A stretch of 64,000 nt of DNA from CBDAQV01 sp965199335 (GCA_965199335.1 CBDAQZ010000003.1:248001-312000), one strand, 5' to 3'. Shown: positions 16,137 to 24,537, counted from the stretch's first letter. Made by a program: numbers and translations. Notes: generated from the sequence alone by a model not told the origin.

Positions 16137-16995
16137 GCCCCCCGCCTTCCATGATCGGGAACGCATGCAGCACCGCGGGAAACAGCACAGCCAGGCATTC
16201 CGCAACCGCCCTTGCCGATCCGGGCAGCGCCACCATCACCGTCCGACCGCGCTGGCCTGCACGGCCGCGCGACAGCATTGCCCGCGCCGTCCGTTCCTGC
16301 CCATGGCTGCGCATCGCGTCCACGATACCGGGGAAAGGTCGTTCGAGAAGGTCGTCGAAGGCATCGGGCGTATTGTCGCGCGGGCCGAGGCCGGTGCCGC
16401 CGGTCGTCACCACCAGATCCAGCGCCAGCGTATCGCACCAGTTCAGCAGCGTATCGCGGATCTGCCTCGGCTCGTCTGGCAGGATGGCGAATTCAACCAC
16501 CTGGACATCGTGATTTTCCAACGCCTGCCGGATCAGCGCGCCGGAACGGTCCTCGCTCTTGCCGGCTGCCATGGTGTCCGACAGGACCAGAACGCCGGCG
16601 CGCCGGACGATGCCGTCCACCGGTTCCTTTTTTACGCCCGGCGCCAGCCTGACAAACTCGATCGCAGCGCCCGGCAACATGCTCGCCAGCGTCACGGCGG
16701 CGATGGCAGCGGCGGTCATGGCTTCGGTATCCAGATGCGTACGATGGATCGCCTGTAGCATGACGGTCACATCGATGAAATCCGCGCCGGTTTCGAAATC
16801 CACCTCCGCTGACTCGAGCGGTGCGGGATGGCAGCAGGGGATCAGCTGGCTTGCGCTTTTCGCTGCTTGAACCGCCGCGATACGAACAACGGCGTACTGA
16901 TCCGGCGTCGGTGCGATATGATGCCCGCGCACGCGCGCAATGGCGCGGGCATGGCGCAGCACACGCGGATGGATCGAAATATCGTGGAGCGTCAG
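16123..16995 (-). CDS. MoaC-MogA fusion, with degenerate MoaC active site
   Basis: About 290 residues. Residues 4-120 align by eye with MoaC (cyclic pyranopterin monophosphate synthase): A-V-Q-A-A-K-S (Lys46 = E. coli Lys51) and C-C-H-P are kept, but the usual Y-D-M-C-K block with catalytic Asp128 and Lys131 reads A-S-M-L-P. Residues about 132-285 are a MogA/MoaB adenylyltransferase domain (T-T-G-G-T-G-L-G-P-R-D and T-P-D-A). MoaC-MoaB fusions are known. No ATG/GTG/TTG suits the N-terminus; a CTG at 16995 overlaps the upstream stop (CTGA) with GGGAAG before it and gives MTLHDIS, matching family N-termini. GTG 16962 is the fallback and would cut the domain. Confidence 0.8.
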   Translation of the reverse strand: MTLHDISIHPRVLRHARAIARVRGHHIAPTPDQYAVVRIAAVQAAKSASQLIPCCHPAPLESAEVDFETGADFIDVTVMLQAIHRTHLDTEAMTAAAIAAVTLASMLPGAAIEFVRLAPGVKKEPVDGIVRRAGVLVLSDTMAAGKSEDRSGALIRQALENHDVQVVEFAILPDEPRQIRDTLLNWCDTLALDLVVTTGGTGLGPRDNTPDAFDDLLERPFPGIVDAMRSHGQERTARAMLSRGRAGQRGRTVMVALPGSARAVAECLAVLFPAVLHAFPIMEGGGHGAP

Positions 16996-18482
16996 GACTG
17001 TTCTTCCCGCATGAGCTCCGCCAGTTCGCCAGGCGTACAGATAGCGGCGTGGACATTGCGCCAGCCCCTGGCTTGCCATTCGGCGGCGAAACTGCGGCTG
17101 CGCGATCCCCGGGCGCAGAAGGCCAGGTACGACCTGTCCTGTTCCAGATCGGCTTCGCTCGCGATGCGCGCAGCCGGCCCAGCGAACAACTTGCGTTCCT
17201 CGTCGCTGCGCAGATCCAGCAATTCGAAATCCTTCAGGCTGCGTATCGCCAGGTCGGCGATCGACAATTCCCATTTCGGAGACGACGCGATACCAGACTG
17301 TCCATTACCGCAGGCAGGACAATCCATGTGCCTGCCGCGACGCACCTCGGATGTTTGCAACGTCAGTCCATCGAACAGGATCAGGTGATCCTCGGCACGG
17401 CTTTCCAACCCAACGATCAGCTTGATCACCTCCAGCGCCTGCATCGTGCCCAGCAGCGCAGGCACCACGCCAATCACGCCGGCTTCCGAACAAGTGTCGA
17501 TCCCGGAAACATCGGCAAGCTGCGGCCACAGGCACCTCAAGCAGCCACCCACACCTTCAGGCGTTATCGCCAGCAACTCGCCGTCGAAGCGATGCAAGCT
17601 GGCGCTTACCAAGGGAATCTTCAACCGGCTGCAGGCGTCGCTGAGCGCGAATTTCGTCTCCAGATTATCAGTGCAATCCAGAACGACCGTGCAGTCCGCC
17701 AGCAGCCTGTCGGCAGAGCCGGCATCGAACCGTTCCGGTTGCGGCACGATCTCGATGAAGGGATTGGCATGGCGCAACCGTTCGGTGGCGATCTCCACTT
17801 TAGGCTTGCCAACATCGTCGTAGGAATAAAGAAACTGGCGATGCAGGTTGCTTGCGCCCAGGCGGTCGAAATCGCACAGCGCCAGCCTGCCGACGCCAGC
17901 GCCGGCCAGCGACTGTGCAGCCGCGCAACCCAGGCCGCCCAGTCCGACGACCAGTACCGACGATGCCTTCAGCTTCGCCTGACCGGCAATGCCGATTTCG
18001 GGTAAGCGAACCTGACGATCGTAGAATTCAGAATCATCGACCTTCGTCGCGCCGTGATCGCCACAGGCCTTGCAGTTAACCCATTCGATCCGGCCATCGG
18101 CGTAGACTTCGCGCTTCCAGATCGGCAGGCGCGTCTTGATCTCGTCGATGATATAGCGGCAGGCCCGAAACGCCGCATCGCGGTGCGATGACGTAACGCC
18201 AACCCATACTGCCATGTCGCCGATCGACAGCACGCCCGAACGGTGGACGCAGGTCGCGCCGTGCAGGCCGAAGCGTTTGACCGCTTCCGAAAGGATCAAG
18301 GCACCTTCGCTCAGCGCCAACGGCTCGAACACCTCGTATTCCAGCCGGTCGACGGCCTGGCCCTCGTTGTGGTTGCGGATCCAGCCTTCGAACGTGACCA
18401 TCGCGCCTGCCTGCGGGTCTCCCAGCGCGCACGCCTCGGCAACGCCGTCGATCCTGGAGGGCGAAATAACGAAACGGTTCAT
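16992..18482 (-). CDS. MoaE-MoeB-rhodanese triple fusion
   Basis: A 496-residue protein joining three consecutive steps of molybdopterin formation. Residues 1-145 are MoaE, the large subunit of molybdopterin synthase, with the catalytic P-I-W-K-R-E motif (122-125). Residues 152-400 are a ThiF/MoeB adenylyltransferase with GLGGLG (180-185), D-N-L-E-T-K, and zinc cysteines C-L-R-C (314-317) and C-P-A-C (388-391). Residues 405-496 are a rhodanese-like domain with active loop C-A-R-G-S-R (Cys456). The natural partner MoaD lies one base upstream. ATG 18482 is chosen; an open frame to 18560 overlaps moaD and is rejected. Adenylation, sulfur transfer and MPT synthesis may thus occur on one polypeptide. 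Confidence 0.9.
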   Translation of the reverse strand: MNRFVISPSRIDGVAEACALGDPQAGAMVTFEGWIRNHNEGQAVDRLEYEVFEPLALSEGALILSEAVKRFGLHGATCVHRSGVLSIGDMAVWVGVTSSHRDAAFRACRYIIDEIKTRLPIWKREVYADGRIEWVNCKACGDHGATKVDDSEFYDRQVRLPEIGIAGQAKLKASSVLVVGLGGLGCAAAQSLAGAGVGRLALCDFDRLGASNLHRQFLYSYDDVGKPKVEIATERLRHANPFIEIVPQPERFDAGSADRLLADCTVVLDCTDNLETKFALSDACSRLKIPLVSASLHRFDGELLAITPEGVGGCLRCLWPQLADVSGIDTCSEAGVIGVVPALLGTMQALEVIKLIVGLESRAEDHLILFDGLTLQTSEVRRGRHMDCPACGNGQSGIASSPKWELSIADLAIRSLKDFELLDLRSDEERKLFAGPAARIASEADLEQDRSYLAFCARGSRSRSFAAEWQARGWRNVHAAICTPGELAELMREEQS

Positions 18483-18483
18483 G

Positions 18484-18726
18484 CTAGCCACCCGCAACGG
18501 GTGGAATGAATACGATGGTATCGTTCGCCCGGATCGGCGTCTGCCAGTCGGCGAAGACATCGTTGACGGCGACGCGCAACCGGTCGCGGGTCAGGGTGAA
18601 ATTGTAGGCCGAGGCCAGCTTATCGTACAGTTCGGCCGCCGTGGCGGCCCCGGTGTCGATAGTCTCGTCGCGCAGGCCGCGCTGGTCTTTCAGGATGGCG
18701 AAATAACGAATGGTGATCTGTTTCAC
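18484..18726 (-). CDS. moaD: Molybdopterin synthase sulfur carrier subunit MoaD
   Basis: An 80-residue ubiquitin-like protein ending in V-A-G-G, the diglycine C-terminus that is adenylated by MoeB and thiocarboxylated. The start is GTG at 18726 and gives MKQITIRYFA, typical of MoaD. It is the first gene of the minus-strand molybdenum cofactor operon and its stop is one base from the start of moaE-moeB-rhodanese, encoding its partner enzymes. The 71-base gap to the divergent iron-sulfur subunit gene must hold the promoters of both operons. Confidence 0.92.
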   Translation of the reverse strand: MKQITIRYFAILKDQRGLRDETIDTGAATAAELYDKLASAYNFTLTRDRLRVAVNDVFADWQTPIRANDTIVFIPPVAGG

Positions 18727-18797
18727 ATCGATCTCGCTTCTGTCGAAGGAACCAAGCGCCCCCTGGCAGGTTCACCGTTACACGGTTCGGGGGTTCT

Positions 18798-19409
18798 ATG
18801 TCGGAAAATAAGCCACTGCTGGGTGAAGTCAATCGCCGCCAGTTCCTGGGAGGCGCCGCGATCGCAGCGGCGGCGATACCGCTGGGTGCGGGGCTTGCCC
18901 AGGCAGAGAGCGAAACCAAAACGGCACGGATCGGCCAGACCATCCCCGTGATCCTGACCGTAAACGGCAAGGATCACCGCCTGAACCTCGATCCCCGTGT
19001 AACCCTGCTGGATGCCTTGCGCGACAATATCGGCCTAACGGGTTCGAAGAAAGGCTGCGATCAGGGCCAGTGCGGCGCCTGTACCGTCCATGTCGACGGC
19101 AAGCGCGTCCTGTCGTGCCTGACGCTGGCGGCGATGGCCGAGGGGCGCAAGGTCACGACGATCGAAGGGCTGGCAGACGGCAAAACGCTGCACCCGATGC
19201 AGCAGGCCTTCATCGACAACGACGCCTATCAATGCGGCTACTGCACGCCCGGGCAGATCATGTCGGCGGTCGCCTGCGTCAAGGAAGGCCATGCGAATAC
19301 CGACGACGACATCCGTGAATACATGAGCGGCAACCTGTGCCGTTGCGCCGCCTATCCCAAGATCGTGGTGGCTGTGAAACAGGCGCGCCAGCAGACGGAA
19401 AACGGCTGA
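18798..19409 (+). CDS. Tat-exported [2Fe-2S] subunit of a molybdenum oxidoreductase (PaoA-like)
   Basis: A 203-residue subunit with a twin-arginine signal (N-R-R-Q-F-L-G-G, residues 12-19) followed by two [2Fe-2S] domains: C-D-Q-G-Q-C-G-A-C plus a later Cys for the plant-type cluster, then C-G-Y-C-T-P-G-Q and N-L-C-R-C for the second cluster. This is the PaoA/YagT architecture of periplasmic aldehyde oxidoreductases of the xanthine oxidase family. The stop overlaps the start of the FAD subunit (TGATG). Export implies that the whole folded trimer travels with this signal, as in E. coli PaoABC. The physiological substrate is unknown. Confidence 0.92.
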   Translation: MSENKPLLGEVNRRQFLGGAAIAAAAIPLGAGLAQAESETKTARIGQTIPVILTVNGKDHRLNLDPRVTLLDALRDNIGLTGSKKGCDQGQCGACTVHVDGKRVLSCLTLAAMAEGRKVTTIEGLADGKTLHPMQQAFIDNDAYQCGYCTPGQIMSAVACVKEGHANTDDDIREYMSGNLCRCAAYPKIVVAVKQARQQTENG

Positions 19410-20395
19410 TGCGACCCTTCACCTATCAACGCGCCGGCGACATCGGGCAGGCAATACAAGCCGGTGCGTCGGGCCAGTACCTCGCCGGCGGTACGACGAT
19501 GCTGGACCTTGCCAAGCTGGAAGTCATGCAGCCGCAAGCACTGATCGACATCAACGGCTTGCAGAACCGCTATGGTACGATCGTCGCCGATGCATCCGGA
19601 CTGAAAATCGGCGCGCTGGTACGCATGACCGAGGCCGAGAACCACGATGCGATCAAGCGCGACTATCCGGTTATCGCACAGTCCCTGATGCTGGCGGCCA
19701 GCCCGCAGCTGCGCAACATGGCGTCCCTGGGCGGAAACGTGCTGCAACGCACGCGGTGCAGCTATTTCCGCGATACCAGCTACCAGGCCTGCAACAAGCG
19801 CAATCCTGGCAGCGGTTGCTCCGCCATCGGCGGCGTCGATCGCCGGCTGGGCGTATTGGGTACAAGCGATAAATGCATCGCCAACTATCCTGGTGATTTC
19901 GCGCAGGCCCTAGTCGTTCTCGATGCCACGGTGGACATCGCGGGCCCCTCCGGTGCAAGGGTCATTCGCTTCGAGGATTTGCACACGCTGCCGGGCGATA
20001 CGCCTCACATCGAAACAACTTTGAAGCCGGGCGAGATCATCACCGGCTTCACAATTCCCTCAGCCCCGTGGACGCGCAGATCGCTTTATCTCAAGATTCG
20101 CGACAGGGCTTCCTACGACTTTGCCCTGACCTCCGCAGCCGTGGCGCTGGACATGGATGGTGCGACCGTAAAACAGGCGCGCATCGCACTGGGTGGCGTT
20201 GCCGCGAAACCATGGCGTGCGCGTGAGGCCGAGGCGTTGCTGACCGGCAAGTCCTTGACCGCCGACAGCGCGCGCAAGGCTGCCGATACCGCCTTCGCGA
20301 ATGCGCGCAGCGACGGCCAAAGCAAATTCAAGATCGAGCTTGGCAAACGCACGCTGGTACGGGCGTTGCTTCAGGCCCAGGCGATGGAGTTATGA
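19409..20395 (+). CDS. FAD/[4Fe-4S] subunit of molybdenum oxidoreductase (PaoB-like)
   Basis: A 328-residue FAD-binding subunit of the CO dehydrogenase medium-chain type (A-G-G-T-T-M-L-D-L and S-L-G-G-N). It also contains the cysteine-rich insertion R-C-S-Y-F-R-D ... C-N-K-R-N-P-G-S-G-C ... C-I-A-N-Y, which in PaoB/YagS carries an extra [4Fe-4S] cluster, so it belongs to the Pao group, not plain xanthine dehydrogenase. ATG 19409 overlaps the upstream stop; the open frame before it is a shadow. No signal peptide, as expected if it is exported with the PaoA-like subunit. Confidence 0.92.
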   Translation: MRPFTYQRAGDIGQAIQAGASGQYLAGGTTMLDLAKLEVMQPQALIDINGLQNRYGTIVADASGLKIGALVRMTEAENHDAIKRDYPVIAQSLMLAASPQLRNMASLGGNVLQRTRCSYFRDTSYQACNKRNPGSGCSAIGGVDRRLGVLGTSDKCIANYPGDFAQALVVLDATVDIAGPSGARVIRFEDLHTLPGDTPHIETTLKPGEIITGFTIPSAPWTRRSLYLKIRDRASYDFALTSAAVALDMDGATVKQARIALGGVAAKPWRAREAEALLTGKSLTADSARKAADTAFANARSDGQSKFKIELGKRTLVRALLQAQAMEL

Positions 20396-22704
20396 CCCCG
20401 ATGGACGACCAGATGTATGCCGAAACCGTTCAAGGCGATCAGGGTATCACCGGCGCGAAGATCGGCACGGCGGTACCGCGTATCGAAGGGCGGTCGAAAG
20501 TCACGGGCGAGGCGCGCTATCCCGCCGACGAGCCGGTCGCCAACACCGCCTATGCCTATCTTGTCACCAGCGCGATCGCGCGCGGTACGCTAACGGGGCT
20601 TAAGCTGGATGAAGCGAAGGCCGTACCCGGCGTGCTGGATATATTGACGCATGAAAATGTCGGTGACAAGGCCAAGCGCCCTCCCCCGCCCGGCGGCCAG
20701 GGCGGCAAGACCACGACCACCCTGGAGTCGGACAGGATCTGGCACGATGGCCAGATCATTGCGGTCGTCGTCGCCGAAAGCTTCGAGGCGGCGCGCGAGG
20801 CAGCCTTCAAGGTCGTTGCCGATTACGACGAGCAAGCGCCTTCGGCGACGTTCGACAGCAAGGGCGCGGACGTAGAGTCTCTCAAAGGCATCTTCAGTGA
20901 ACACGAAAGCCTGAAGACAGGCGATGCCGATACGGCTTTCGAAAAGGCGGCGGTGAAGATCGACGCGCGCTATTCGACGCCGACGCAGCACCACAATCCG
21001 ATCGAGCTGTTCAGCACCACCTGCTTCTGGGAAGGCGGCAAGCTGACCGTGCTGGAACCCAGCCAGTCGGTCAGCGGCTTTCAAAGTGCAATCGCGCAGC
21101 AGCTGGGGCTCGAGCAGAAAGACGTTCGCGTCGTTTCGAAGCTGATCGGCGGGGCGTTCGGATCGAAGGGCGGGCTGACCGCGCGCACGGCGTGGATCGC
21201 CATCGCCGCGCAGCGTTTGAACCGGCCGGTGAAGCTGGTGGCAAGCCGCGACCAGGGCTTCACAATCGTGACCTATCGCGCCGAAACGCGCCATCGCATC
21301 AGGCTTGCCGCCGATCGCGACGGCAAGATCGAAGCCCTGATCCACGAAGCGCAGGAAACGACATCGCGCCCGTCGACCTACAATGTGTCGGGTACCGACA
21401 CGACGGCTATCCTGTATAACGCCGCCAACGTGAGCACGAAGGTCGAGGTTGTCCACACCGACCGCAACACGCCCGGCTTCATGCGCGCCCCGCCCGAGAC
21501 GCCGTACATGTTCCCCCTGGAAAGCGCGATGGACGAGCTGGCGGTGGCGCTGAAGATCGATCCGGTCGAGCTGCGCCGGATCAACGATACCGATGTCGAC
21601 GTCATCAAGCAGCGGACCTTCACCAGCCGCTCGCTGATGAAATGCTTCGACCAGGCGGCGGAGCGGTTCGGCTGGGCCAGACGCAACCCGCAGCCGGGAT
21701 CGATGACCGATGGCGACTGGCTGGTCGGCTGGGGCTGCGCCACGGCAGCCTATCCGGTCAACATCATGCCCTGCGCCGTGCGGTTGCGATTGAGCCCGGA
21801 CGGCCAGGCGCTGGTGCAGCTCAGCGCGCAAGATATCGGCAACGGCGCCTATACCGTGATCGCATTGACCGCCGCCGACAAACTCGGCCTGCCGATCGGC
21901 AATATCAAAGTCGATATCGGCGACAGCGATTTGCCGCCCGGAGGCATCGCCGCCGGATCGAACCACACTGCCAGCATCTGCAACGGTGTCGCGAAAGCCT
22001 GCGAGGACATGCGCGTCCGCATCGCCCAGGCCGCGGCGGCCGGCGGCGGCATCTTCGCCAACGCCGATCCTTCGCAGCTGGCTTTCGTGAACGGCAGTCT
22101 GGCGGGGCCCGCCGGTTCCGAACCATTGGCGAAAGCGGTCGCGCGCGTCGGCGGCATGGTCGAGGTCTATGCCGAGAACGTACCGGACCAGACCGGCAAG
22201 GGCGCGATGGAGAAGACATACAAGGGCAAGATGGCGATGGCCCGCGGCGACAAGCTGAAGGAGGAACTGCGCTATTCCTTCGGCGCACAGTTCGTCGAGG
22301 TTCGCGTGCACAGGCTGACGCGGGAGATCAGGGTATCGCGGGCGGTGGGCGCCTTTGCCGCGGGCCGGATCATGAATCCGCTGACGGCCTACAGCCAGCT
22401 GATGGGCGGCATGATCTGGGGCATCGGCGCGGCGCTGCTGGAGGCGACCGAGATCGACGAACGCTCCGCCCGCTACATGAACGACAATCTAGGCGAATAC
22501 TTGATCGCCGTGAACGCCGATATCGGCGAGATCGACGTCATCATGGTGCCGGAGGAAGACACGAAAATAAATCCGCTGGGCATCAAGGGCGTGGGCGAGC
22601 TGGGCATCGTCGGCATGAACGCCGCCGTCGCCAACGCCGTCTACCACGCCACTGGCATCCGCGTGCGCGACCTGCCGATCCGGATCGAGAGCCTGCTGGG
22701 CTAA
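20392..22704 (+). CDS. Molybdopterin-binding catalytic subunit of molybdenum oxidoreductase (PaoC-like)
   Basis: A 770-residue large subunit of the xanthine oxidase family. Recognisable elements are the N-terminal R-I-E-G-R-S-K-V-T-G-E-A-R-Y, the Q-x(2)-G block G-G-A-F-G-S-K-G, and the C-terminal G-V-G-E-L-G-I-V-G containing the catalytic Glu that acts as base at the Mo centre. The length matches PaoC/YagR. ATGA overlap with the FAD subunit gene. The enzyme should need molybdopterin cytosine dinucleotide, which the adjacent xdhC-mocA fusion could make and load. Aldehyde substrates are likely by family, unproven here. Confidence 0.92.
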   Translation: MTPMDDQMYAETVQGDQGITGAKIGTAVPRIEGRSKVTGEARYPADEPVANTAYAYLVTSAIARGTLTGLKLDEAKAVPGVLDILTHENVGDKAKRPPPPGGQGGKTTTTLESDRIWHDGQIIAVVVAESFEAAREAAFKVVADYDEQAPSATFDSKGADVESLKGIFSEHESLKTGDADTAFEKAAVKIDARYSTPTQHHNPIELFSTTCFWEGGKLTVLEPSQSVSGFQSAIAQQLGLEQKDVRVVSKLIGGAFGSKGGLTARTAWIAIAAQRLNRPVKLVASRDQGFTIVTYRAETRHRIRLAADRDGKIEALIHEAQETTSRPSTYNVSGTDTTAILYNAANVSTKVEVVHTDRNTPGFMRAPPETPYMFPLESAMDELAVALKIDPVELRRINDTDVDVIKQRTFTSRSLMKCFDQAAERFGWARRNPQPGSMTDGDWLVGWGCATAAYPVNIMPCAVRLRLSPDGQALVQLSAQDIGNGAYTVIALTAADKLGLPIGNIKVDIGDSDLPPGGIAAGSNHTASICNGVAKACEDMRVRIAQAAAAGGGIFANADPSQLAFVNGSLAGPAGSEPLAKAVARVGGMVEVYAENVPDQTGKGAMEKTYKGKMAMARGDKLKEELRYSFGAQFVEVRVHRLTREIRVSRAVGAFAAGRIMNPLTAYSQLMGGMIWGIGAALLEATEIDERSARYMNDNLGEYLIAVNADIGEIDVIMVPEEDTKINPLGIKGVGELGIVGMNAAVANAVYHATGIRVRDLPIRIESLLG

Positions 22705-22773
22705 GCGCCGCCCTGGATATCGACCCTTAATTCGGCTCTGGATATCCGGCGCGGTAAGGCCCATCTCATCATC

Positions 22774-23472
22774 ATGGACCAGGCCTATTCGGTAAGCGGC
22801 ATGCATTGCCAGGGATGCGCGCGCAAGATAGAGACGGCGCTTGGCGGTTTCGGCACCAGTGTGACGGTGGATCATGCAACGGCTTCGCTGCGGATTTCGT
22901 CTCCCACCGCGACCCTCGACGCGATGAACCGGACGCTGGCCGCGATCGGCGACTACAAGCTTTCCGCCATGGCGGAGCCGGTGACGGCTCAGGAAACGGA
23001 GACCGGCCTTTCCCGGTATTACCCGCTGCTGCTGATAGCCGCTTTCCTGACCGTGGGGTCGTTCGCCGGTGCGCAGGGGGCCGGCGACTGGATGCGTCAT
23101 TTCATGGCCGGTTTCTTTCTGGTCTTCTCGTTCTTCAAGCTTCTGGATATCCGCGCCTTCGCCGAGTCATATGCGATGTACGACCTGATCGCGGGTCGCT
23201 GGAAACCATACGGCTCGCTCTACCCCTTCCTGGAGCTGGGCCTGGGCCTCGCCTATCTTTTTGCCTGGAACCTGCAGCCCGCACTTTTCGCGACGCTGGC
23301 GCTCACCATCGTTAGCGGGCTGGGCGTCGTCCGTTCGATGACGCGCAAGCAGGTCATACGTTGCGCCTGCCTGGGCGCGGTGCTGAACCTGCCGGTATCG
23401 ACCGTGACCCTGATCGAGGATTTCGGCATGGCGGCCATGGCGGTGGCCATGCTGCTGGCGCAGGCCCGTTAA
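22774..23472 (+). CDS. HMA-domain membrane protein with MauE/DoxX-like part
   Basis: A 232-residue protein. Residues 1-70 are a heavy-metal-associated domain with the copper/zinc-binding motif G-M-H-C-Q-G-C; residues about 85-230 contain four or five membrane helices of the MauE/DoxX type with an additional R-C-A-C motif before the last helix. Similar HMA plus MauE-like proteins are known and presumed to handle metal or redox transfer at the membrane. The start ATG is 69 bases after the molybdenum enzyme subunit gene on the same strand, so it may be co-transcribed, but its function is not established. Confidence 0.8.
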   Translation: MDQAYSVSGMHCQGCARKIETALGGFGTSVTVDHATASLRISSPTATLDAMNRTLAAIGDYKLSAMAEPVTAQETETGLSRYYPLLLIAAFLTVGSFAGAQGAGDWMRHFMAGFFLVFSFFKLLDIRAFAESYAMYDLIAGRWKPYGSLYPFLELGLGLAYLFAWNLQPALFATLALTIVSGLGVVRSMTRKQVIRCACLGAVLNLPVSTVTLIEDFGMAAMAVAMLLAQAR

Positions 23473-23523
23473 CTTCGTTTTAAAAAATCCGGCACACGCT
23501 TGCATGCTAATGTGGAGCGCGCG

Positions 23524-23742
23524 ATGGAAGCACAGCTTTACCTGCTGATCGTCGTTGTCATCGTCTTTATGGCTGGAGCCGGCATATTCGGCATCCTGAT
23601 GCTGTCCCGCCTGCGCGACCTGAACAAGACGCTGACCGAAGTGGACAATTCCCTGAAAATCATCTCGTCTCAGATCAGCACCGAAGTGCGGACAGAACTG
23701 GGCGCGATCAACCGCAATACGCGCTGGAATTCGCAGATCTAG
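23524..23742 (+). CDS. Small single-pass membrane protein with coiled coil
   Basis: A 72-residue protein starting MEAQLYLL with one membrane helix (residues 5-28) followed by a heptad-like amphipathic region (R-L-R-D-L-N-K-T-L-T-E-V-D) to the end. ATG 23524 has GGAG eight bases upstream; the earlier in-frame ATG at 23500 lacks one. Not a recognised family. It sits 51 bases after the HMA-MauE gene and just before a convergent tRNA-Ser gene. Confidence 0.6.
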   Translation: MEAQLYLLIVVVIVFMAGAGIFGILMLSRLRDLNKTLTEVDNSLKIISSQISTEVRTELGAINRNTRWNSQI

Positions 23743-23750
23743 GGAGTTGC

Positions 23751-23840
23751 TGGCGGAGAGGGGGGGATTCGAACCCCCGATGCCCGTGAAGGCATTCCGG
23801 TTTTCGAGACCGGCGCGTTCAACCGCTCTGCCACCTCTCC
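23751..23840 (-). tRNA. tRNA-Ser(CGA)
   Basis: The minus strand from 23840 to 23751 folds as a 90-base class II tRNA: acceptor GGAGAGG pairs with the 3' end before an encoded CCA, the anticodon loop CTCGAAA gives anticodon CGA (codon UCG), and there is a long variable arm (TGCCTTCACGGGCA) followed by the T-arm GGGGGTTCGAATCCCCC. All features fit tRNA-Ser. Confidence 0.95.
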
Positions 23841-23938
23841 GACGAGGATGTCTTAGTCGTACCGATGGGCGCCGTCAATTTGTTGCTTGAGGTCGGGGCG
23901 CATTGTAGAAACGGGCCATAGACACTCAGGAATAGACA

Positions 23939-24187
23939 ATGCCCGAACATGACAGCACATCCCGGTCGCCCTGGTCGACCTTTCTGAAGCTAGCTCTCGG
24001 CGCAGGCTTGCTGGCAACCACTCTTCATGGCGGAAACCAGATCGACAAGGCGGCGGGGGGGGATATCGGCCATACCATGAGCGCCGCTCAGGTTCATAAA
24101 ACCGTCGGTTACGGCATTCTGGCCTACACCCTGGGGCTGGGGGGTTTCGTGACCCTGGCCCTTAGCTCGATGGGCCACGACAGCTAA
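23939..24187 (+). CDS. Small membrane protein, unknown
   Basis: An 82-residue protein with two hydrophobic segments (residues about 14-30 and 55-76) separated by a His/Gly-containing loop (H-T-M-S-A-A-Q-V-H-K). AGGA lies eight bases before ATG 23939. Not recognised. It is convergent with the small membrane protein gene at 24200. Confidence 0.6.
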   Translation: MPEHDSTSRSPWSTFLKLALGAGLLATTLHGGNQIDKAAGGDIGHTMSAAQVHKTVGYGILAYTLGLGGFVTLALSSMGHDS

Positions 24188-24199
24188 CCCAGCGGCTGC

Positions 24200-24499
24200 T
24201 CACCTGCCCCGCGCCCTGGTGATTATGTCCTGCGCCACCAGCAGCCCGATCCACAGCAGCGCCAAGGGCGCCGCAAGCACCACGCCCAGCATGAACCAGG
24301 CGGTCAGCGCATGGTTGCGGAAGCCTTCCTCCAGAATCGCATGCTGTTCCGGCGAAACGGGCGCTGGATGCAAGGCACGGGTAATCAGGAATGCCACCCA
24401 GGCCGCCGATCCCACCATCCAGATCAGCGAATACGGCCGGACGAGGCGCGGGACGGCTCTGTGCAAATTTTTACATCCCCGTAGTAAAATCCCGCGCAC
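24200..24499 (-). CDS. Small two-helix membrane protein
   Basis: Up to 99 residues with two membrane helices (S-L-I-W-M-V-G-S-A-A-W-V and W-F-M-L-G-V-V-L-A-A-P) and a short basic C-terminus. The family is not recognised. The farthest start is GTG 24499; TTG 24466, which has GGGGA about ten bases upstream, may be the real one and would remove an unlikely N-terminal Cys/Lys segment. Divergent from tldD, with 38-70 bases between them. Confidence 0.55.
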   Translation of the reverse strand: MRGILLRGCKNLHRAVPRLVRPYSLIWMVGSAAWVAFLITRALHPAPVSPEQHAILEEGFRNHALTAWFMLGVVLAAPLALLWIGLLVAQDIITRARGR

Positions 24500-24537
24500 T
24501 ATCTAGATTACGTATATACGAATTCAGGAACGATCCC

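Noticed and set aside
18748..18779. GGAAC ... CGTT in the spacer between moaD and the PaoA-like gene
   Set aside because: The spacer is 23 bases, far outside the range for EcfG promoters.
18798..22704. Xanthine dehydrogenase for purine breakdown together with the guanine-deaminase-like gene
   Set aside because: The small subunit has a Tat signal and the FAD subunit has the extra 4Fe-4S loop, which point to a periplasmic PaoABC-type aldehyde oxidoreductase, not a cytoplasmic xanthine dehydrogenase.
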